DNA from: Desulfococcaceae bacterium HSG9
GTDB taxonomy: Bacteria > Desulfobacterota > Desulfobacteria > Desulfobacterales > JAUCGF01
Assembly: GCA_030378005.1 (NCBI GenBank)
Contig: JAUCGF010000103.1
Span: 1-54,380 of the forward strand
Reading direction: 5' to 3'
DNA: 54,380 bases
Part shown: positions 51,776 through 54,380 of the stretch, piece after piece
Position numbering within the stretch: position 1 is the stretch's first letter
Layout of the letters: every line of letters begins with the position of its first letter
The notes under the pieces: model-generated
What the model was told of the DNA's origin: nothing
Seen by the model: only the letters and a program-made list of their open reading frames with translations
The model's database searches: none
Position numbers and translations under genes: made by a program

Positions 51776-53695
51776 TTACGAGTATGGGAAAGTGAGACAA
51801 AAAACAGCACCGCCCTCGCCGGATACTTGAAGTGTGCCTTCGAGTTGTTCGCAGAGGATGTTTACCAACCTCAATCCCAATGACTCGCGTTTCACGTTTT
51901 CAATTTGTAAATCGGCCGGCAAGCCGACACCATTATCGCTGACCTTGAGTACGCATTGGCCGTGGTCGTCCGAATGCATGCCTACGCGCACCAGCTTCGG
52001 CTCGTTTTCCAGTTTATGCCATTCGGAAGGAAAGGCATACTTGAAAGCATTAGAGGCTAATTCGTTAATGATCAAGCCACAAGGCATGGCGCTGTCAATG
52101 TCCAATATTACGTCTGCGATTTCCACTTGAAAGGCGACGGTGCCGGCACCGTAAGTTCGGCGCAGTTGAGTCACCACTCCTCGAACGTAACGCGCCATAT
52201 CGATTTGCGCCAGGTCCGGAGATTGATACAAATGTTCGTGGATGCGGGCCATTGCCCGGATGCGATTCCGGCTTTCCCGGAAGGCAGCACGCGCTTGTTC
52301 GTTCGGGGTGATTTCGGACTGGAAACTGAGAAGGCTGGAAACAATCGCCAGGTTGTTCTTGACCCGGTGGTGAATTTCTTGCAAAAGCACCTTTTTTTCT
52401 CTCAGTGACACTTTGATTTGCTCCTCCGCCCGCTTGCGCTCGGTGATGTCAATTACAAAACACATGGAAGCTTTTCTACCTTCCCAAATAATACTGACTC
52501 CTCTGGCTTCAACCCATTTCACGTTTTTTGAAGAGTCGATAATTCGATGCACCAATATTTCGTCCGTAGTTCCACCTTGTTTACGAAGAGACACTCGATC
52601 TGCACATGTTCTCCGATCATCTGGGTGAACAAATTCATAGAGTTCCCATGACAAAACCTTTTCCCGTGTTGTTTCGAATAATTCAGCCCCGCGTCGGTTG
52701 ACATAACAATAAGCGTTATCTTGAATCACAAAAATTCCCTCAGTTGCATTTTCCACGACCTGCCGATATTTCATTTCACTCTCCCGCAGTGCCTCCTCCG
52801 CCCGCTTGCGTTCGGTGATTTCGCGCACGACGCTTTGAATATGTTTGGGTTTTCCATGGCCATCATAGATCATGGCGACGTTGAGTTCTGCCGGAAATTC
52901 AGTGCCGTCTTTTTTACGAAAAGTGCGCTCGTAAATCGGCAGGACCAGACCGGCAACTAAAGCGCTTATTCGCCTACAGGCATTGTCGTATTCGTTAGGA
53001 GCGACAACATTTTGTACTGACTTGCCAATCAATTCCTCAATATCATAGCCTAACATGTCGGCAGCTTGTTGATTCACGTCCAAATAGATATTATCCAGAC
53101 TGATAAAGAACACAGCATCATTTGTGTTTTCAAAGAGGGCTCGGTATCTTTGTTCACTTTCCAGCAATTCCCTCGTGCGTGCGCGCACTAACTCATCGAG
53201 CCGATCTCGATGTTTCCTGATTTCTTCTTCCATCAGCTTACGTTCGGTGATATCAATGATTAAAACCAGCGCCCCTGTCAGGTTCCCGGTTTTATCCCTT
53301 ATGGGTGTGGCGATATGGTCGATATAGATCGTTTTTCCGGACGTGGTAGTGCGGCAATGCTCAGAACTTCCGTTGCTATGCCCATCATAGACTAATTTAG
53401 CCGGGCAATCTGAGCACACGGCGTTTTCCCCGGATGCTGCAAAATAGCAGAAACTGCCGATAGATTCCTCTCCGTAGATTTCTTTTGCTTTTCTGTTGGA
53501 TGCAACAACGCGATAATTCATATCCAGTTCCCACATGGCGATATCCATGACGTTTATCAGATCAAGGAATACATCGCCTAGTCCGGGTCTTTCATTGTCT
53601 TTGGATGCAGGTTGCTCCGCTTTATATAGTTGGAGTTCATTTTTCAATTCCGCGATTTTTTGTTCCAATTCTTCATACGTCGGTTTTTGGGGCAT
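51776..53695 (-). CDS. multi-PAS sensor histidine kinase (HisKA_2/HWE type)
   Basis: A 639-residue soluble kinase. Its first roughly 190 residues are almost identical to those of the neighbouring kinase, including the coiled coil and the Cys-containing PAS (FCYFAASGENAVCSDCPAK). Two more PAS domains follow at about 190-300 and 305-420. The kinase core is of a different class: HisKA_2 with LLQEIHHRVKNNLAIVSSLL (His near 440), then an HATPase with NELASNAFKYAFP and DNGVGLPAD. AGGAGA precedes the ATG. Upstream lies a fragment of a similar kinase (53723-53775). The receiver protein at 53857 could be a partner. Confidence 0.93.
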   Translation of the reverse strand: MPQKPTYEELEQKIAELKNELQLYKAEQPASKDNERPGLGDVFLDLINVMDIAMWELDMNYRVVASNRKAKEIYGEESIGSFCYFAASGENAVCSDCPAKLVYDGHSNGSSEHCRTTTSGKTIYIDHIATPIRDKTGNLTGALVLIIDITERKLMEEEIRKHRDRLDELVRARTRELLESEQRYRALFENTNDAVFFISLDNIYLDVNQQAADMLGYDIEELIGKSVQNVVAPNEYDNACRRISALVAGLVLPIYERTFRKKDGTEFPAELNVAMIYDGHGKPKHIQSVVREITERKRAEEALRESEMKYRQVVENATEGIFVIQDNAYCYVNRRGAELFETTREKVLSWELYEFVHPDDRRTCADRVSLRKQGGTTDEILVHRIIDSSKNVKWVEARGVSIIWEGRKASMCFVIDITERKRAEEQIKVSLREKKVLLQEIHHRVKNNLAIVSSLLSFQSEITPNEQARAAFRESRNRIRAMARIHEHLYQSPDLAQIDMARYVRGVVTQLRRTYGAGTVAFQVEIADVILDIDSAMPCGLIINELASNAFKYAFPSEWHKLENEPKLVRVGMHSDDHGQCVLKVSDNGVGLPADLQIENVKRESLGLRLVNILCEQLEGTLQVSGEGGAVFCLTFPYS

Positions 53696-53722
53696 TTTAA
53701 ATTCTCCTGCCGATATTCATAT

Positions 53723-53775
53723 ATGCGGGCCATCGCCCGGATGCGATTCCGGCTCTCTTGGCAAGAAGCCTCGTT
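53723..53775 (-). pseudogene. vestige of a HisKA_2 kinase
   Basis: On the minus strand this reads CQESRNRIRAMARIYEYRQE, matching the segment RESRNRIRAMARIHEHLYQS inside the adjacent kinase (around 52240-52285), and it is highly similar at DNA level. It is out of frame with the downstream ATG. It looks like the scar of a tandem kinase duplication. Confidence 0.7.
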
Positions 53776-53856
53776 CTCTCGCAATGCATATCTCATACTT
53801 GGTTTTTTACAAATAAATTCTCGTTAAACTACCGGATGGCATAATTTTTTTACGCT

Positions 53857-54237
53857 TCAACTCATTTGGTTTTTTCCAGTTTTTTCTTCATCCAAAACTT
53901 GCCGAATCAGTTTTAAAATTTCATTCTTTCCATAAGGTTTGATAATGGCGGCCTTGGCTCCATAATTCGTAACATCTTTGACAAAGCCGCTATCGATATA
54001 GCCGCTGGCAATGATCACTTTCACATCAGGATCAAATTCAATAAGTTTTTCCAGACATTTTTTTCCGCCCATTCCGGGCATGCTCAAATCCAGAACAATC
54101 AAATTGATTTCCAGGTGTCTCTGGATGTATATGTTTATAGCAGATTCACCGGAATCGACGGCTATCGTTCGATAGCCTGATAATTTAAGAATTGCTTCAG
54201 TGATATCGATAACGCCTTCATCATCATCGACAATCAA
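53857..54237 (-). CDS. CheY-like response regulator receiver domain
   Basis: About 126 residues. The acidic pair is DDD at 4-6, phospho-acceptor Asp50 is in LIVLDLSMPGMGG, Ser78 in VIIASGYID, and Lys100 in AIIKPYGK, a complete receiver domain. The only standard start is TTG 54237. Upstream codons after a TGA read IIQAKGEETI, which is exactly the linker that joins receivers to the end of hybrid kinases. It may thus be a detached receiver from a broken hybrid kinase, or a free-standing one with a TTG start. It is co-directional with the two kinases. Confidence 0.85.
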   Translation of the reverse strand: MIVDDDEGVIDITEAILKLSGYRTIAVDSGESAINIYIQRHLEINLIVLDLSMPGMGGKKCLEKLIEFDPDVKVIIASGYIDSGFVKDVTNYGAKAAIIKPYGKNEILKLIRQVLDEEKTGKNQMS

Positions 54238-54380
54238 TATTGTTTCTTCGCCTTTAGCCTGAATTATTCATAAACGCATTATGAGATCAATTTTCAACCC
54301 GCTGCCGTTAAAAAATCTAACTGATCGCAACTCTGCGGTGGTTATCGGGAGAGTGCCCGGCACTTCCTGTCGGTATCGCT
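54238..54380. other. window edge, no feature recognised
   Basis: Stops interrupt the frame leading into the receiver gene. No kinase catalytic motifs are seen here in any frame, and nothing else is recognisable. Confidence 0.4.

Overview
This looks like chromosomal DNA of a moderately AT-rich, anaerobic sulfate-reducer-type bacterium (Desulfobacterota, Desulfobacteraceae or Desulfococcaceae relatives). That placement is an inference. It rests on an AhbB-type siroheme decarboxylase (the siroheme route to heme used by sulfate reducers and methanogens), the split GcvPA/GcvPB glycine decarboxylase, a fused TRAP DctQM transporter, several PAS-rich histidine kinases, and a very high load of short palindromic repeats. 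No tRNA, 16S or 23S gene was seen.

Layout. 1-1350: decayed DNA with a small MITE. 1362-5920: AI-2E family permease, a large SRP RNA with an Alu-type 5' domain, then grpE-dnaK with a terminator. 6058-11079: Uma2-type nuclease, a secreted subtilase with an odd N-terminal domain, a TMEM43-like membrane protein, mtnA. 11280-15897: ahbB, an Lrp/AsnC regulator and gcvH-gcvPA-gcvPB. 15962-22127: MFS transporter, a repeat array, and a CHAT-STAND-TPR protein that looks like a death or defence effector. This block sits between the gcv genes and lipB (22298-22945), which octanoylates GcvH. 23122-27836: TRAP transporter, isocitrate-lyase-superfamily enzyme and an XRE-cupin regulator, with the same 17-bp operator-like site before the regulator and before the enzyme/transporter operon. 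28155-29687: comM-like ATPase.

29690-31500 is a graveyard: a fumarase remnant fused to a cytochrome-b-like piece, and a dead transposase split by a 144-bp MITE. 31532-33679 encodes two tandem paralogs. Each carries two C-x12-C-x5-C-x2-C motifs and a GcvH-like domain without the lipoyl lysine. They are preceded by an exact-looking sigma-54 promoter and three upstream dyads. 34175-36639: a multi-pass membrane protein and a divergent HTH protein. 36929-44721 is a type III-like restriction-modification locus (mod ... ATPase - PD-(D/E)XK protein - res), in which an ATPase/nuclease pair lies between mod and res. 44815-54237: PstS-like binding protein plus chemoreceptor, an HD-type ppGpp-hydrolase-like protein, two paralogous PAS histidine kinases and a receiver protein.

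At least four MITE-like families are present: A, 89 bp, 2 copies; B, about 150 bp, 3 copies; C, 125 bp, 3 copies, TA target; D, 144 bp, 1 copy. A two-hairpin repeat of 63-64 bp lies immediately upstream of both putative defence modules, in the same orientation relative to the gene. The best leads for a new system are the sigma-54-controlled Cys-rich GcvH-like pair, the ATPase/nuclease pair inside the R-M locus, and the repeat shared by the two defence loci. All functional calls come from reading motifs by eye; no database search was possible.
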